Below are positions 1 to 11,651 of a stretch of DNA of 64,000 bases, piece by piece. The stretch is taken from the NCBI RefSeq assembly GCF_943734655.1, contig NC_071353.1, forward strand, positions 76,020,121 through 76,084,120. The letters are read 5' to 3'. This stretch comes from Sabethes cyaneus. Lineage: Eukaryota; Arthropoda; Insecta; Diptera; Culicidae. The translations under genes were made by a program, and so were the position numbers. Each line of letters starts with the position of its first letter. Position 1 is the first letter of the stretch. The notes beneath the pieces were generated by a model. The model did not search any database. It saw only the letters and a program-made list of their open reading frames with translations, and had not been told where the DNA came from.

Positions 1-439
1 GAGTGTTTCACATATTCAAGAAAAGAATCAGCATAATTTTCCTATTCCGTAAATAGGCAAGACGTGTCTGCATCACTGAGTATGTTGGCAAAATCTGCAT
101 CAACCTAAAAATGGAAATCCAGGTAAAATTAATATATTTAAAATTGTTGGACAAACACTAATTTCAGTTGACACTCAGGCTCTGTCGAATACATCGAAAG
201 AATCGGCGCTTATCGGTTTAACGCTATATATTTCCATCTCATTTTGGCACACTCTTAATTAACAACAGCGCGTGGCTAGTCACGTGATCTGTTGGTGTTT
301 ATTAGGCACAGAAAACGTCCAATAGTAGTTCGAGGGCTTTTCTCGACCACATTGGGTGTTGGAACCTGTATCAGTGTCAATCTACATCATGTTTGAAATC
401 GCTCGTGAAACCTTCGCAATCAATTTGTACTATAAGCTA
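1..439. other. AT-rich sequence, nothing recognised
   Basis: I see no gene, tRNA fold or complete element here. Short open frames at 356-622 and 393-590 run into the repeat that follows and show no protein-family features, so they are not called. Confidence 0.5.
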
Positions 440-1010
440 TCAATTATACTGGATTGTATACCATTCCCCAGAAACCCATTTCCCAGAATTCTATTCCCCA
501 AAAAGCATCATTTCCTACAAAATAATTCCCCCGAATGTGTCACCACAGAAAAAATTCCTAACCCCAAAGACCCCCACATGCCAAATTTGATTCCATTTGC
601 TCGATTAGTTCTAGAGTTATGAGCAAATTTGTATTTCATTTGCATGGGAGCTCCCCTCTTAGAAAGGAAAGAGGTCTCAATACACCATAAACAAATCCCA
701 CCTTCTAAACTCCCCACATGCCAAATTCGGTTAAATTTGCTTGATTACTTCTCCAGTCTTAGTAAATTTGTGTTTTATTTGTATGGCAGCCCCCCGTCCT
801 ACGCCTTCCAAAAAATTGGTCTCTCATCCCCTTCATAAAATCGCTGGTCATTTTATCTAGCCAACGACATATAAATTGTTCAGTTTCGTTCAGTAGTTTA
901 ATAGTTATCATTTGAAATCTATCATTCAAACGTTACACTTCAATTTTCGTTTTCACAAAGTGCTACCCCGTCCCAGTATAGGTAATAAAGACGTAGTCCT
1001 ACGTCAAAAG
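440..1010 (-). repeat. Dispersed repeat family A, copy 1
   Basis: Read on the minus strand this begins with the palindromic motif GACGTAGGACTACGTC near 1005. It continues with a block about a CACTTTGTGAAAACGAAAAT motif and then with imperfect units of roughly 165 bp. Each unit carries 'TCCCATRCAAATGAAATAC', 'CATAACTC', 'AATCAAGCAAA' and 'TTTGGCATGTGGGG'. The same order occurs on the plus strand at 59645-60370, and the unit part also at 40258-40632. I recognise no coding capacity or transposase; it is probably a non-autonomous element. Confidence 0.75.
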
Positions 1011-1439
1011 CTAACCGTTACATCTAGAAAATTAAACGGGGTACGGACGAGCTTAACCTAGAAATCAATATACAGATGTGTGTGAGTAGCATGTTACAAT
1101 AGGAAATGCATCATCAGAAGTAAATAAAATACGGCGCCCAAATTTACGGATCCGCAGCCCACGCCAATCTTCAATAACTGCAAACACTTCAAAATAGTTC
1201 TTCGAATCTCCATGATACCTGAAAACCACACCAATACATGTTATTCATACCGAAACAGGACAATTGATGACCAAAAGCAGAACAGAACTAATAAGTTATT
1301 AATAATAACACTCAAAGTCAAAGATATCTCCAAGTGTATTCCACCAAAATCAACTGCAATATTATTCAGTTCGTATCTGTCATTCGGCGCGTGCGGTCGT
1401 ATTCGTGGACGCTCCGCAAGAGATTCGAACAATAGTTAG
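1011..1439. other. Intergenic, nothing recognised
   Basis: This stretch lies between repeat family A and the I-clade LINE remnant. The small frames at 1212-1439 (+) and 1241-1432 (-) overlap each other and match no motif I know. It could hold the 5' part of the LINE, but I cannot show it. Confidence 0.4.
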
Positions 1440-1489
1440 CGAGTGCTTTTGTGGTGAATATCCTTTGTTCTCTATTCAGCAGAATTCAT

Positions 1490-3345
1490 CAAAACAAATC
1501 TGAAGGAACAAGGGGTAACCGCCATAAAAAGAATAACGAAAGGAAGTAGCGTGGGGGATGATCGGATAAGCACCCCGACAATTATACTAACTCTCGAAGG
1601 CACAGTGATCCCCCAACACATCAACTTTGGGTGGATGAGGTGCAAAACATGACCATACTATCCTTCTCCATTACTCTGTTATTCCTGCTTCGAATTCGGA
1701 CAGACACGTGTTCGTTGTCAACAACCCTCACCTAGCTGCGGTAACTGTTCAGCTCAACATGAACGGCTTGAAAGTGAACCATGTACATCGAAAGCATACT
1801 GCAAACGATGTAAATCGAATGACCATCAATTATCTAGTCGAAAATGCCCTTCATATGTAAAGGAAGAGAAAATCCAACATGTGGACGCGGGAGTCTCCTA
1901 CCCAGCCGCAACACAAGCTTACGAACAACATAACGCAAAATCGATGGCTAATGTGGTCACCAGCTAATGTGTCGGCTAAACTCGATCAGGTCTTAACGGA
2001 GTTGGGTAAAAAGGATGCGAAAATCGACGCCCTATTAAGCGAAATCCAAAAGCGAGATCATAAAATTGCTCATAGAGATGAACGAATCAGAGATTTGGAA
2101 TCCATTCTGAAGATGAAACCACATGAAAGACTAACCGCCGCCAAACAATACGGTACCATCCCGGACTTAATCGCTAAGGTAGAACAATTAGAAGCCGAAC
2201 TTGCTACCAAAAACCGAGAGCTTGCTAGCATACTTGACACGCACCCTATCAGTGATATCACCTGTGGAAAGAAGACTTGTGGTTCTACGAAACAATAAGC
2301 AGTTAAACCAAACCGATCCACGAAATCCCAACAAGCAAAACCACTTGCATTTGTCACTCCTGACGCCGAGAACCCAGGAACCGAAACACAAGCTACAGGT
2401 GCGAAGGAAAAGATCGTTAATAAGAACGATCATAACAAAATAAACCCAAAACGATTGACAAATGATACATCACTGATGTATATCTTCGATTCTGAAATGG
2501 AAATCTCTCCCTCCGGAGAAGAATTCGATTCCGACATCTGTATCCAGCCGCACGATACAACTACGCTAAAAAGCGTACGACCGTCCATATCCGATTAGAT
2601 CGCTACCGACCAGACCGTTCTTTATCTAGACATCAGAGCTCATCTCTAATACCATCGCCATGGCTACATCGCAAATCCATGGCTCCATCGCATCGCGAAC
2701 GGACTGAATTAAAAAATAAACCAAGTAATGCTCATTACACCTGTCACCACACCGGATAATCATCTCGACAACGCCAACATCTCCAATAATTTGTATAAAC
2801 CAAAGCACGTCCCTGCACTGGCTCCGATCGGGGCCGTTCCAGTTTTCACCGCTATTCTATATTTCGAACGGATTGGTATTTCGAACGAAATTTCCGCCAG
2901 CAAAATCAAATGAGCAAACATCTCTCGGAACAAGTCGAACGAAATAAAGATTCGTTTGAAATACAGAATAGGGGTGTTTGACTGATGCGTCCTCGGCGGC
3001 TGCTGTTGTGGGGGACTTGCACTTTCAGGCAAGTACTTCAAATATCGCAACTGGAACAGAAGCTGAAGGCAGAGTAATTCTTTCAGAAACTGCAACAAAT
3101 ATAACCAATAGAAGACGAAAAGGTAAAACAATTCCAATTACACATCACTATAGCCACCGGCTTAGCGAATCGTCGACTGAAGGACTCGAAAACAAAACTA
3201 CCGCAAACAACAATCAAAGCGACCATCACTCTAGCGACGCACATAGCGCCCCTAGTCGTGAACGTGATACGGACGACAGGATAACAAATCCCAAAGGAAA
3301 CCAGGGAAATGTGATCGACAATGTATCGCTCTTCAATGGAATGTA
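1490..3345 (+). pseudogene. I-clade LINE ORF1 (gag-like, CCHC), broken
   Basis: ORF1 proteins of this group are RNA-binding chaperones that form the ribonucleoprotein with element RNA. At 1495-1860, read through a stop near 1650, the translation shows the lead-in with 'LEGTVIPQHINFGW', then a Cys/His array including 'CGNCSAQH' and 'CKRCKSNDHQ', then 'KCPSYVKEEKI', which is the usual ORF1 order. The frame changes after that; 1879-2298 carries a coiled-coil-like stretch rich in Lys and Glu. Around 2490-2560 an acidic tail 'SEMEISPSGEEFDSD' fits the ORF1 C-terminus. At 2978-3346 one frame runs up to the ORF2 start. There are several frameshifts and stops, so no product is expected. Confidence 0.75.
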
Positions 3346-5655
3346 AACGGCCTTCAAGAGCGCTATGCAGAGTTACAATTAATTGTCTCGGAACATCTGC
3401 CCATGGTAATTGCAATACAAGAAACTCACCTCTCGCGCACTGATCTAATGAACAGATTTCATCAAGGTACAAAAGGTGTTGTAGGTCTCGCTATTCACCA
3501 AAAAACGCCACAGAAATATCTCAAATTAAGAACATATCTACAAGTAATTACCGCTCGCGTTAAGTCCCACATACGCATCAGTATACATACCATGTCATAT
3601 GCCGCCTCGAGAATTAGCATCAGAGCTGGAAAATCTGATCACCGAGCTACCTCCCCCGTTTGTACTTCTTGGTGACTTTAATGCCCACAGCCCGTTGTGG
3701 GACAATAGCAAAGTAGACGCCAAAGAACTATTATAGAGGACTTTGTTGCCAACCATAATTCAATCATCCTCAACACAGGAGATCATTAGGCTAGACCCAA
3801 GAAGCGGATCAACCTCCGCAATTAACCTCACCATTATATCACCGGAGCTCGATCCGAAATTAATATGGAAGGTAGAAGAATACAGACACACGAGCGATCA
3901 CTATCCGACAACCATGAAGCTACCGGATATCATACCGATATAGCAAACATGTAAGCGTTGGATACACGATCAAGCTAACTGAAAAGAATACGAGAGCATT
4001 CTTGTTGAACGTATACCTCGAGAACAACAATTTTCTGTTGCAGAATTGAGCAACCACATAATATATGCAGCCGAACATTCCATTCCAATGACATCTGGAA
4101 AAATCGGAAGAAAATCCGTTCCTTGATGGAACATTAACGTACATGATGCCGTATGAGCTAGGCAGAAAATGCTATATATGGCACTATATGGCACACCGGA
4201 TCAATCCCTGCTTCGTGGAAAGAAGGAATCATTGTACCTCTCCCAAAACCTGGCAAAAATCAACGGAAACTTGGAAACCAACGTCCAATTACGCTGTTAA
4301 GCTGTTTCAGCACAACCATGGAGCGCATGGTAAATAGAAGATTAGTACATTACCTTGAAAGTAACCATCATCTGAACCAACAGTTCGCCTTCCGGTGTGG
4401 TAGAGGAACAGATACATATCTAACCTCATAGTGTTGGTATCGGAATCTACAGTGAATCAAAATCAGTGGCCAGGAAACTCCCGATGGAATGTTCTATTTT
4501 CTCTGCCGAAGCGATGGCGATCCTTTTTGCACTGAACAACGTGATGACAGAGCATCACAACACCGTCATCTTCACCGATTCTGCGAGCGTTCTTCAAGCA
4601 CTAGGAGGAAAGGAAGATCCAGACACCCATGGGTGCAAGAAATTGAACAACGATTAGTAAATCAAACAGCACTATGCTGGATCCCAGCACATACCGGAAT
4701 TGCTGGTAACGAACTAGCTGACCAACTTGCCAAAGCAGGAAGCAACAACGACAAGATTCCATACCGGATACCCCCAGTAAACCATTTGGTTTGTATATCT
4801 CGATTGCAACTGAGATATACGAAATCATATCTGAACGAAAAAGTTATATTTCACGCCATATAAGAACATATATGTACTAAAGTGGAGGCGATATACGTGC
4901 GAAAGCTTTGACAATTATTTGTAATTCTTTTTTGCGTAGTTTTTATAACACGCAACTAAATACTCCTGAATATATGATTAAGATATAATCAAATATTACA
5001 ACTGTCTATCCTGGTTTATAATTCACAGTCATGAATTGTATATGAAGGCACGCACGACTGCAAAACAACTTATTGTTCACTTCGATTTGACATACTCTAA
5101 TTATTATACAATTCCAATGTGAAATTAACATGAAAACGATTTATTATGAACTTTCTATTACGATTTTGTGTTATCTGGGCCCAGTGGACTTAATCCGCAC
5201 ATGCAAAACGACAATCCGACATCAATGGGAAGAGCAGTGGCATAATAGTTCCAGTTTCTTAAATTTAATTAAACACAACTTTACCATGGCCTGACCGATG
5301 AGGACCAACAGAGCGAAGAGCACTCAGTCGATTACATATAGGACATACAAATCTTCCTCATCAGCATTTGTTCAAGGGAGAAAGTAGCGTGTGTTCGACG
5401 TACGGGGAGTCATTAACTGTTCCACATATCCTTGTCAATTGCCAAGCCTATGACAGCCACCGCTCAGAGTGCGGTCTAAGCGGCAGAATAGAAGAAATTC
5501 TAGCAGGGGCTTGCGATGGGTGCCATGTTTTTACTGCCAACATCTCAGCACATCTCGACAAGGTTGGCAGCAAATTTACCTGTCAGACGGGCGCTTTTCC
5601 TGCAATAGCGCCCTTCGTTAAGTCGACTGTCAAACACCGTTCGTTAAGATAGGGA
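3335..5655 (+). pseudogene. I-clade LINE ORF2 (EN-RT-RNase H), broken
   Basis: The normal protein nicks DNA, primes reverse transcription and degrades the RNA strand. At 3338-3475 the endonuclease N-terminus is visible ('QWNVNGLQ', 'IQETHL'), and 'LLGDFNAHSPLWD' follows at about 3660. Near 4205-4420 are RT pieces ('SWKEGIIVPLPKPGKN', 'RPITLLSCF', 'LNQQFAF'). The central RT with the YxDD box is gone. RNase H is seen at 4435-4750 ('AEAMAILFALN', 'IFTDSASVLQAL', 'CWIPAHTGIAGNE') across two frames. The C-terminal finger is at 5305-5480 ('HILVNCQAYDSHRSEC'). It is a deletion-ridden pseudogene. Confidence 0.85.
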
Positions 5656-5660
5656 TAGCA

Positions 5661-5755
5661 CCCCGCTGAATTCTAGGCAACCAGTAGTTCGCAGAGACGA
5701 AACTAATCAAGTTCCTTAAAAACATTAAAAGAACAGAATTAATTTAAAACAAGTT
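5661..5755. other. Boundary between two opposed LINEs
   Basis: About 95 bp of AT-rich sequence separate the end of the I-clade remnant (+) from the TAA tail of the next LINE (-). I cannot assign it to either element. Confidence 0.4.
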
Positions 5756-8450
5756 ATTTATTATTATTTATTATTATTACTTCATCTGACTAGAGTCTAC
5801 ATGAATGGTTTCTATAAAACATTGGTGCTTCTTAACCTTTGTACAAATTTATACGATGGCTCGTCGAAATTAAACAATTCTTCCACTTTAAAAAATGTTC
5901 TAACACATGCAGTGACGGGTTTATACATCCAAAGACGGTACGGTGGAATGGAGTTTGCAGTAAGCCGGTGGAACGTAGAGTTCGTTGCGAAGCACGAAAG
6001 TCCAATAGAGATAAAAGTCTGGGGGATTCAATTTCACCGTTGATGACTTTGGCCACGAATACTACCTGGTGCGTTTTTCGTCGATAATCTAGCGAGTCTA
6101 GATCAAATAGCCGGCAGCGATCAGAATACGGTGGGAGAATCTCGGGATGATGCCATGGTAGATGTCGCAGGGCAAGCCGAATGAATTTCCTTTGTACTCG
6201 TTCGATGCGCAGGTTCCATGTTAACTGCTGAGGACACCATACAATACTACAGTTTTCAAGCAGTGGCCGAACCAGAGCACAATACAAGGATTTCAGGCAA
6301 TGCGGATCATTGAAATTTCGTCCAATTTTAGAAATGAATCCCAGTTGACGCATTGCCTTCGAAATAATCGATTCACGGTGTAGGTCGAATGTTAGCTTAG
6401 TATCAAGTAGCACACCAAGGTCGCTAACGTGGTCTACTCTGCGCAGCTCAGAGCCCTCAATCTGATAGTTAAATAGAATCGGACTTTTAATACGGTAAAA
6501 ACTTATCACTTCACATTTTGCCACACTTAGTGTGAGACAGTTTCGTTTACACCAATCAACAAATGTATCGAGTAATTCTTGCAGGCGGTGACAATCATCA
6601 GTTTTTCCAATAGGTAGAAATAATTTCAAGTCATCAGCGTACACAAGTCTGCATTCGATGTCCAATAGCAACGTGACGTCGTTGAAAAACAGTGAAAAAA
6701 GTAGTGGTCCCATATTACTACCTTGCGGAACACCCGAGGTATTAGTAAATTGCGCAGAAATACACGTGCCAAGCTTCACGCGCAATACCCTGTCACGCAA
6801 GTACGAGCTGAGCCATTGCACTAGTTGTTGGGATACACCGAGTCGAAAAAGTTTACGCAATAATATTGAATGGTCGATCCGATCAAAAGCTGCCTTCAAG
6901 TCCGTGTAGATTGCGTCCACTTGCTTCTTATTTTCTATTTGCGAGATACAGGTAGAGGTGAACTCCATTAAATTCGTACAAATGGAACGACCAGGCATGA
7001 AGCCGTGTTGAGCTGAAGATATGTAGTTTTTTGTACGAGACAACATCATACTGCTAACAATTATTTCGAACAATTTTGACGCGGCAGGCAAATTAGTAAT
7101 TCCGCGATAGTTTCTAACGTTCCGGCGGTCGCCTGTTTTATACACTGGGAACATAAACGACTCCTTCCAAAGATTCGGGAATTTAGCTTGTTCGAAGGAT
7201 TTGATAAAAATAATGCGTAAGGGAACGACTAACGGTACAATACAGCGATTCAAAACTACAGCTGGGATGCCTTCAGGCCCCGCAGAGAAGGAACGCTTCA
7301 GTTTTTTTGCAGCGGTTATTATCATGTCAGCAGTAATCTCAAACACATTCAAGTTGACCAAATCAGCTGGAACGTATGAGGCAGCGGTTTGTGCATCCTG
7401 ATCAGACACTGTTTCATTGGCGAACACAGCTGAGAAAAAGTTTGCGAACAGCTCACAAGATTCAGAAACGGATGTAGCATCAATTCCGTCAAGGCACACG
7501 TGGGAAGGAATGGACGAGCATTTCCTTTTCGAATTAACGAAATTCCAAAAAATTTTCGGTTGTTTACGGAGATCAGTTTGCACACGCAGTACATAGGATT
7601 TATACAGAACTGCATTCAAACGACGATATTCAGCACTGGAACGTTTAAAGTTGCGCTGGGTCAGCGTTGTTTTACGTTTACGATGTGCACGCTGTGCTCG
7701 GTTGCATTCTCTCTTCATCTGCCTAAGATACGGAGTGCCCCACGCAGGTGAAGCCGGCCGTTTCACAAGAGGTACATTAGAATTCATCCATTGCGAAATA
7801 GTTTCACAAAACTTCGATGCCATCTCATCAACATCGTTAAACTCAAGTAAAGCCCTCCAATCAATAGAAAGCAAGTACTGATCTAGCGCAGAGAAATCCA
7901 TCCTTCGAAAATTCAACTTTTTTGTTTCATCAATCAGAGCCGGAGCGGTCCTATTATCACAGACAGGCAACGACATCACAAGCGGTGGGTGGTGAGGGTC
8001 GACAGGCAGCAACGGGGTAACACAACGATCGACTGACAATAAGCATCCAGAAGTGCAAAATACCAGGTCTAACATGCGTCCGAGATGATTTCGCTCTGTG
8101 TTCACTTGTGTAAGGTTCAGAAAATTCATACCATCGATCAAAGCGGCACTGGCACAGGGCAGATGCGCTATGGATACATTTTGGCTTCCATCCGATCCCC
8201 ATTCAATGCGAGGCTGATTAAAATCGCCGCACACCAGAAGCGAGCCCCGATCAGTACATTTGTCCCACAGCTCATAAATAGACGAAACGTGGTTATCGAC
8301 AATGTCGATGCTCGAACTTTTGTCCGGCGGAATGTACAGGCAGCAAAGTAACAGCTGTTTGCCACGGACAGTAGCATTAACGCAAACTTGCTCTAAGTAG
8401 GCGCTGTATACAGCCAAGGTCAAGACTAAAAACTTGAGATTAGTCTATTA
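5756..8450 (-). mobile_element. 5'-truncated CR1/Jockey-group LINE with (TAA)n tail
   Basis: The minus strand ends in a run of TAA/ATAA units (plus-strand TTATTATTA at 5757-5779), a typical 3' terminus made by target-primed reverse transcription. The only ORF present encodes endonuclease plus RT without RNase H. Its endonuclease lacks the usual N-terminal portion and no ORF1 is found upstream, so the copy is truncated on its 5' side near 8425-8450, which is common for LINEs. Its RT resembles that of the LINE at 53526-57791 in motif order and spacing, so both belong to one group; I cannot decide between Jockey, CR1 and Loner-like clades. Confidence 0.88.
5832..8423 (-). CDS. LINE ORF2, endonuclease (partial) plus reverse transcriptase, 863 aa
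   Basis: The frame is open for 863 codons. Residues 1-150 are an apurinic-like endonuclease fragment with 'CGDFN' at about 65-69 and the distal 'MLDLVF' block near 117-122; the early catalytic residues (Asn and Glu blocks) are missing. RT motifs follow: 'TDLKAAFDRIDH' at about 507-518, 'GVPQGSNMGPLLF' at about 564-576 and the catalytic 'YADD' at 595-598, followed by the thumb region with 'DLGVLLD'. The start used is simply the first Met after truncation, not a natural start. The intact frame suggests recent insertion, but the missing endonuclease half and promoter mean it is probably dead. Confidence 0.88.
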   Translation of the reverse strand: MTLAVYSAYLEQVCVNATVRGKQLLLCCLYIPPDKSSSIDIVDNHVSSIYELWDKCTDRGSLLVCGDFNQPRIEWGSDGSQNVSIAHLPCASAALIDGMNFLNLTQVNTERNHLGRMLDLVFCTSGCLLSVDRCVTPLLPVDPHHPPLVMSLPVCDNRTAPALIDETKKLNFRRMDFSALDQYLLSIDWRALLEFNDVDEMASKFCETISQWMNSNVPLVKRPASPAWGTPYLRQMKRECNRAQRAHRKRKTTLTQRNFKRSSAEYRRLNAVLYKSYVLRVQTDLRKQPKIFWNFVNSKRKCSSIPSHVCLDGIDATSVSESCELFANFFSAVFANETVSDQDAQTAASYVPADLVNLNVFEITADMIITAAKKLKRSFSAGPEGIPAVVLNRCIVPLVVPLRIIFIKSFEQAKFPNLWKESFMFPVYKTGDRRNVRNYRGITNLPAASKLFEIIVSSMMLSRTKNYISSAQHGFMPGRSICTNLMEFTSTCISQIENKKQVDAIYTDLKAAFDRIDHSILLRKLFRLGVSQQLVQWLSSYLRDRVLRVKLGTCISAQFTNTSGVPQGSNMGPLLFSLFFNDVTLLLDIECRLVYADDLKLFLPIGKTDDCHRLQELLDTFVDWCKRNCLTLSVAKCEVISFYRIKSPILFNYQIEGSELRRVDHVSDLGVLLDTKLTFDLHRESIISKAMRQLGFISKIGRNFNDPHCLKSLYCALVRPLLENCSIVWCPQQLTWNLRIERVQRKFIRLALRHLPWHHPEILPPYSDRCRLFDLDSLDYRRKTHQVVFVAKVINGEIESPRLLSLLDFRASQRTLRSTGLLQTPFHRTVFGCINPSLHVLEHFLKWKNCLISTSHRINLYKG

Positions 8451-8459
8451 CATAGGAAC

Positions 8460-8775
8460 GGGGCCTTCCCTCGAAAACCCGCGCCGAGAAACGCGACTAA
8501 CACACGCTGACAGACGAACAACGTCACGTGCAGTACCTTGCAAGTCGTAAGGGCCGGCATAGTGTCGTCGTCCTGAAAGTAAAACTAGTTAGATTAAACT
8601 TCTCGCTCGGTGGTAATCTGCAATTGATGTAGGAAGCGGCACAATATGTGTCGATAACCCAACCAAACGCGTCGCTATTCTTGAGAAGTGGATTTTGCGG
8701 TCTCCTTTTGTTCAGCGCCTCTTTGGTTCAAAGGTACAAGTACCAGCGAACCACATCCCCTGGCGCACGCTATGT
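8460..8775 (+). repeat. Diverged tRNA-related SINE copy (family S1)
   Basis: This stretch aligns by eye with 41683-41960 in the SINE palindrome. Shared landmarks in order are 'GCAGTACCTTGCAAGTCGTA', 'GTCGTCGTCCTGAAAGTAAA', 'GGCACAAT.TGTGT' and 'CAGCGCCTCT.TGGTTCAAAGG', the last being the tRNA-like A-box. The copy is diverged and stops before the B-box region. Confidence 0.65.
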
Positions 8776-8935
8776 CTGAAGGGTGCGATTATGCAACTTT
8801 GATGTACATAAAATTTTCTTTCACAACGTGTTAGTCCAGGTCTTCACGATTCAGAATATGCTAATTTTAAAAAAATCCATCGGGGAAAAATTGAAAAAAG
8901 TCAATTTGTATATTTTAGCTATAATCAACTACAGG
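8765..8935 (+). repeat. Left arm of a 10-kb-spaced inverted repeat
   Basis: About 160 bp here, from 'CACGCTATGTCTGAAGGGTG' to 'AAAAAAGTCAATTT', is the reverse complement of 18957-19110 with few differences. Removing the gypsy insertion (10650-18951) brings the arms within about 1.7 kb of each other, so they are probably the terminal inverted repeats of a DNA element. Confidence 0.8.
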
Positions 8936-8937
8936 TA

Positions 8938-10348
8938 CAGGTGTACGCACTTAGTAATTCCATGATAAAAAGTGCTGCGATTTTGTTCAAACTTTGAGGA
9001 TTTGTTCTTATTATGAATATTTTAGACCTGCAGTTTTTGTTTGAAGCTTGGGGTACATGCCTTTGGGATAGGGTGTGTGGACCACTTAGGGTAGTGCTAA
9101 AAATCATCATCTGTGTCATGACACCTTCTCTTAAATAGTTAACTTTTAAATCGCTCAACCGATTACAACAATTTTGATAGCAGTCGAAAGGTACATTAAT
9201 GAGTATTTAATAAAATGCATTGTAACCTATATTAGCTTTTATGAATAATATTGGTCTGAAACCCAAACCATCCAAACCATGGCATAATTACAAAAACCTA
9301 CAACAATAAGATCCCTGCTTTTATATTTTTTATAAAAGCTTTAAATTTTGTATAAAACTTATCAAAAATCTAGACACGTTTATTTGTTTGTTTGTTTTGG
9401 AGATACAGTTTGGTAAGTGGGTTCGCCTATATCCGATAGATCTAACCCGATTGATCAGACTTTGACTGTCCAAAACTCAAATTTCTTCTGCAATGTTTCT
9501 ATTCAAACGATTGAATAGACACATACCGAAATTAGACAATAAAATATAGAATGAGTATCAATTGGGAGTTAAAACGAGACCACTACGGGCAAGGGGTCTT
9601 TACATATTGAAATTTTTATGCTTGGTTAACTGGAAATGACTAAAAGCTAAGAATTACATTTTTAACAACTGGACCTCTCGCTCACCAAACAGTGGACCTC
9701 AGTGGAGTGGAAACAGTGAACCTCTTGCTCATCAGTTTTCAAAAAAGTTGATTTTTAGCGAATCCTAACATCTTCGTAATGTAATATATCCTAAATTTGC
9801 TATGAAAGAAATAACAAACAGCATAGTTTTATAAATAAGAAAGATAGTGCTTTCAAATCAAGTGGAAATAATGTTAGCGGCCATCTTAGATCTTAAATAA
9901 AATCGAATGTTTCACTTAATTTGAAGGCCTCATCCTTTCTTTTTACAAAGCCGTGTCGTTTGTTATTTGTTTATATAGCAAATTTAGGGAATATCGATAC
10001 GATAAAAATGTTGAAGTTCGCCAAAAATCAACTCTTTTTAATACTGTTTGGCCACTTGGCTAACGAGGAGTCTACTGTTTCGAGTTATTTCAAGTGAAAT
10101 TCTCCATATTTAACAATTTTTATTCAATCAAGTACGAAAATTTAAATATTTAAATATTGTGTTCAGTGTTCAAAAGAAGGTGTCATGACTATGATGCTGA
10201 TTTTTTGGACCACTCCAAATCAAGCGGGGGTACCCTAAGCACCAAATTAAAAATACGTGTCTAAAATGTTAATGAAAAGAACAAATCTACAAAGTTTGAA
10301 CAAAATCGGAGCACTTTGTATCATGGAATTACTAAGTGCGTACACCTG
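8938..10348. mobile_element. Foldback element with ~700-bp inverted arms, TA duplication
   Basis: The left end CAGGTGTACGCACTTAGT (8938) is mirrored at 10348, and each end is flanked by TA (8936-8937 and 10349-10350), as in Tc1/mariner insertions. The inverted similarity continues inward nearly to the centre (about 9880): for example 'GTCATGACACCTTCT' at about 9116 pairs with its complement near 10176, and the region 9735-9870 pairs with 9905-10030. No transposase is encoded. It is a non-autonomous element formed almost entirely of two arms, roughly 80 % alike by eye. Confidence 0.82.
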
Positions 10349-10350
10349 TA

Positions 10351-10649
10351 TCAACCGGGTACAACCACAGAAAACAGACTACCAGGTAATCGACAAAAAG
10401 TGTGTAAAAGGTTTTTATGTAATCTACGAGTAATCCTTCAATAGAGCACCCCTCGAGCAGTAAGTGGCAAACTAAATCTTGATGTCGCTGCCATCGCTTC
10501 TATGTAACTCCAGCACAAAGAAATTTTGATAAAGGTACAAGGATAATTTTTGATGCGTTTGGCAAACTATTTCTGGAGGGCGCCACCGACAGATTTTACA
10601 CACAAAAAATCGATTACTTCCTTCGAGCCTGTTAATCTGTTCTCTGTGG
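10351..10649. other. Between foldback element and gypsy LTR; nothing recognised
   Basis: These 299 bp probably belong to the older inverted-repeat element into which both neighbours inserted. No ORF or motif is seen. Confidence 0.4.
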
Positions 10650-10848
10650 TGTTATGGCAGGTGAATTGGCCCAGTAATTGATCATACTTTCGGTGTATCG
10701 TAGAGATACACACACAAACTCATGTGTTATCAATAAAAGAGCTTGCTGCCGAGCAGTAAACTTATTCGTTATCAGACACTTAATTTGAACGCGTGCTTTT
10801 TTACGGAACGTAAGAAAAATCCCAACTCAGTTTAGACAAAACTATTTA
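10650..10848 (+). repeat. 5' LTR of gypsy 1
   Basis: This matches 18748-18946 over its whole 199 bp. An AATAAA signal lies at about 10732-10737 and reads AAAAAA in the 3' copy. The LTR is followed one base later by the primer site. Confidence 0.93.
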
Positions 10849-10849
10849 G

Positions 10850-10860
10850 TGGCGACGAGA
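10850..10860 (+). promoter_or_regulatory. tRNA primer-binding site of gypsy 1
   Basis: TGGCGACGAGA begins with the TGG complementary to the CCA end of a tRNA and sits one base after the LTR. The same TGGCGACGAG core follows the LTR of gypsy 2 at 42782, so both use the same or a related primer tRNA. I do not name the tRNA. Confidence 0.75.
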
Positions 10861-11651
10861 TAAAAACTTATTAGTGCGAAAACATACCAAAAAGTGATCA
10901 AAGTGATCAATCAAAGGTGCGTTTTGTGGCAGAAATTTGCAAAGATTGCGCTTTGTGATCGGTACGAGGCGACAGCGGCTACCTACAGTGAAGCATATAG
11001 CTTTGTGGCAGAGAACCCGGGGAAAAATCGCGTTTTGCGACCGCGGTTAAAATTGCTAAAGTGTCAGCGTAAGTAGTTTAAAACTACGGTTGCGACCATT
11101 AGTACATTCTGCATTGTGATAAAAAAAAAGAATTATTTATTCTTTTGTTAAAACGCGCATTGTTTCTATTGTTCTTTTGTGTTAATTATACAATAGGTAG
11201 ATTAATTTTAATAAAATTATACTGCGAACAATAGCTTCAATTCATTAATTTAAAGATTTCAATTAGCGTTCGTAGGAGTTTTGTGCTATTTTTTCTCGGG
11301 TTTAGTTTAGTGGAATTTTGGTGCTTTTGTGCTTTTGCTGGTGAAGTTTTACTGAAAAATGAATTGATTGTACTTCCAGTCAATTTGAAGCTGATTTGTT
11401 CAACGATATTTTAGTGAACTCCCAGCAACATTTGATCAGATTTTTAGATTGTATTTTAAGCAATCAATTTATCGCAGGACGGCGTGAGTTTCTATCGTTC
11501 ACCCGGATTGAGTGCTGCGACGGAGATTTATTCCAAACCGACACGACACTACCTTTGGTTTGCGGCGGTGGTGGTGAGGAATTGGATCGATCGGTGAGCG
11601 ATTTTATATATTCCATTTTTCTATTGTTCATTTTGTGTATTTTAGCCAAAT
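10861..11651 (+). other. gypsy 1 untranslated leader
   Basis: This is non-coding, AT-rich sequence between the primer site and gag. The short frames at 10894-11076 and 11396-11668 carry no gag-like motif. Confidence 0.6.

Larger units (their letters stand above)
1440..5660 (+). mobile_element. Decayed I-clade non-LTR retrotransposon
   Basis: The order is ORF1 with CCHC knuckles, then an apurinic-type endonuclease, RT scraps, RNase H and a C-terminal Cys/His finger, all on the plus strand. RNase H after RT is typical of the I group (I, Loa, R1, Outcast). Every domain is split among frames by stops and indels, and most of the RT core is missing between about 3900 and 4440. A stretch of about 300 bp (4865-5165) between RNase H and the C-terminal finger is unrecognised and may be a later insertion. 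No A-rich or TAA tail is visible before 5735. Confidence 0.85.
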
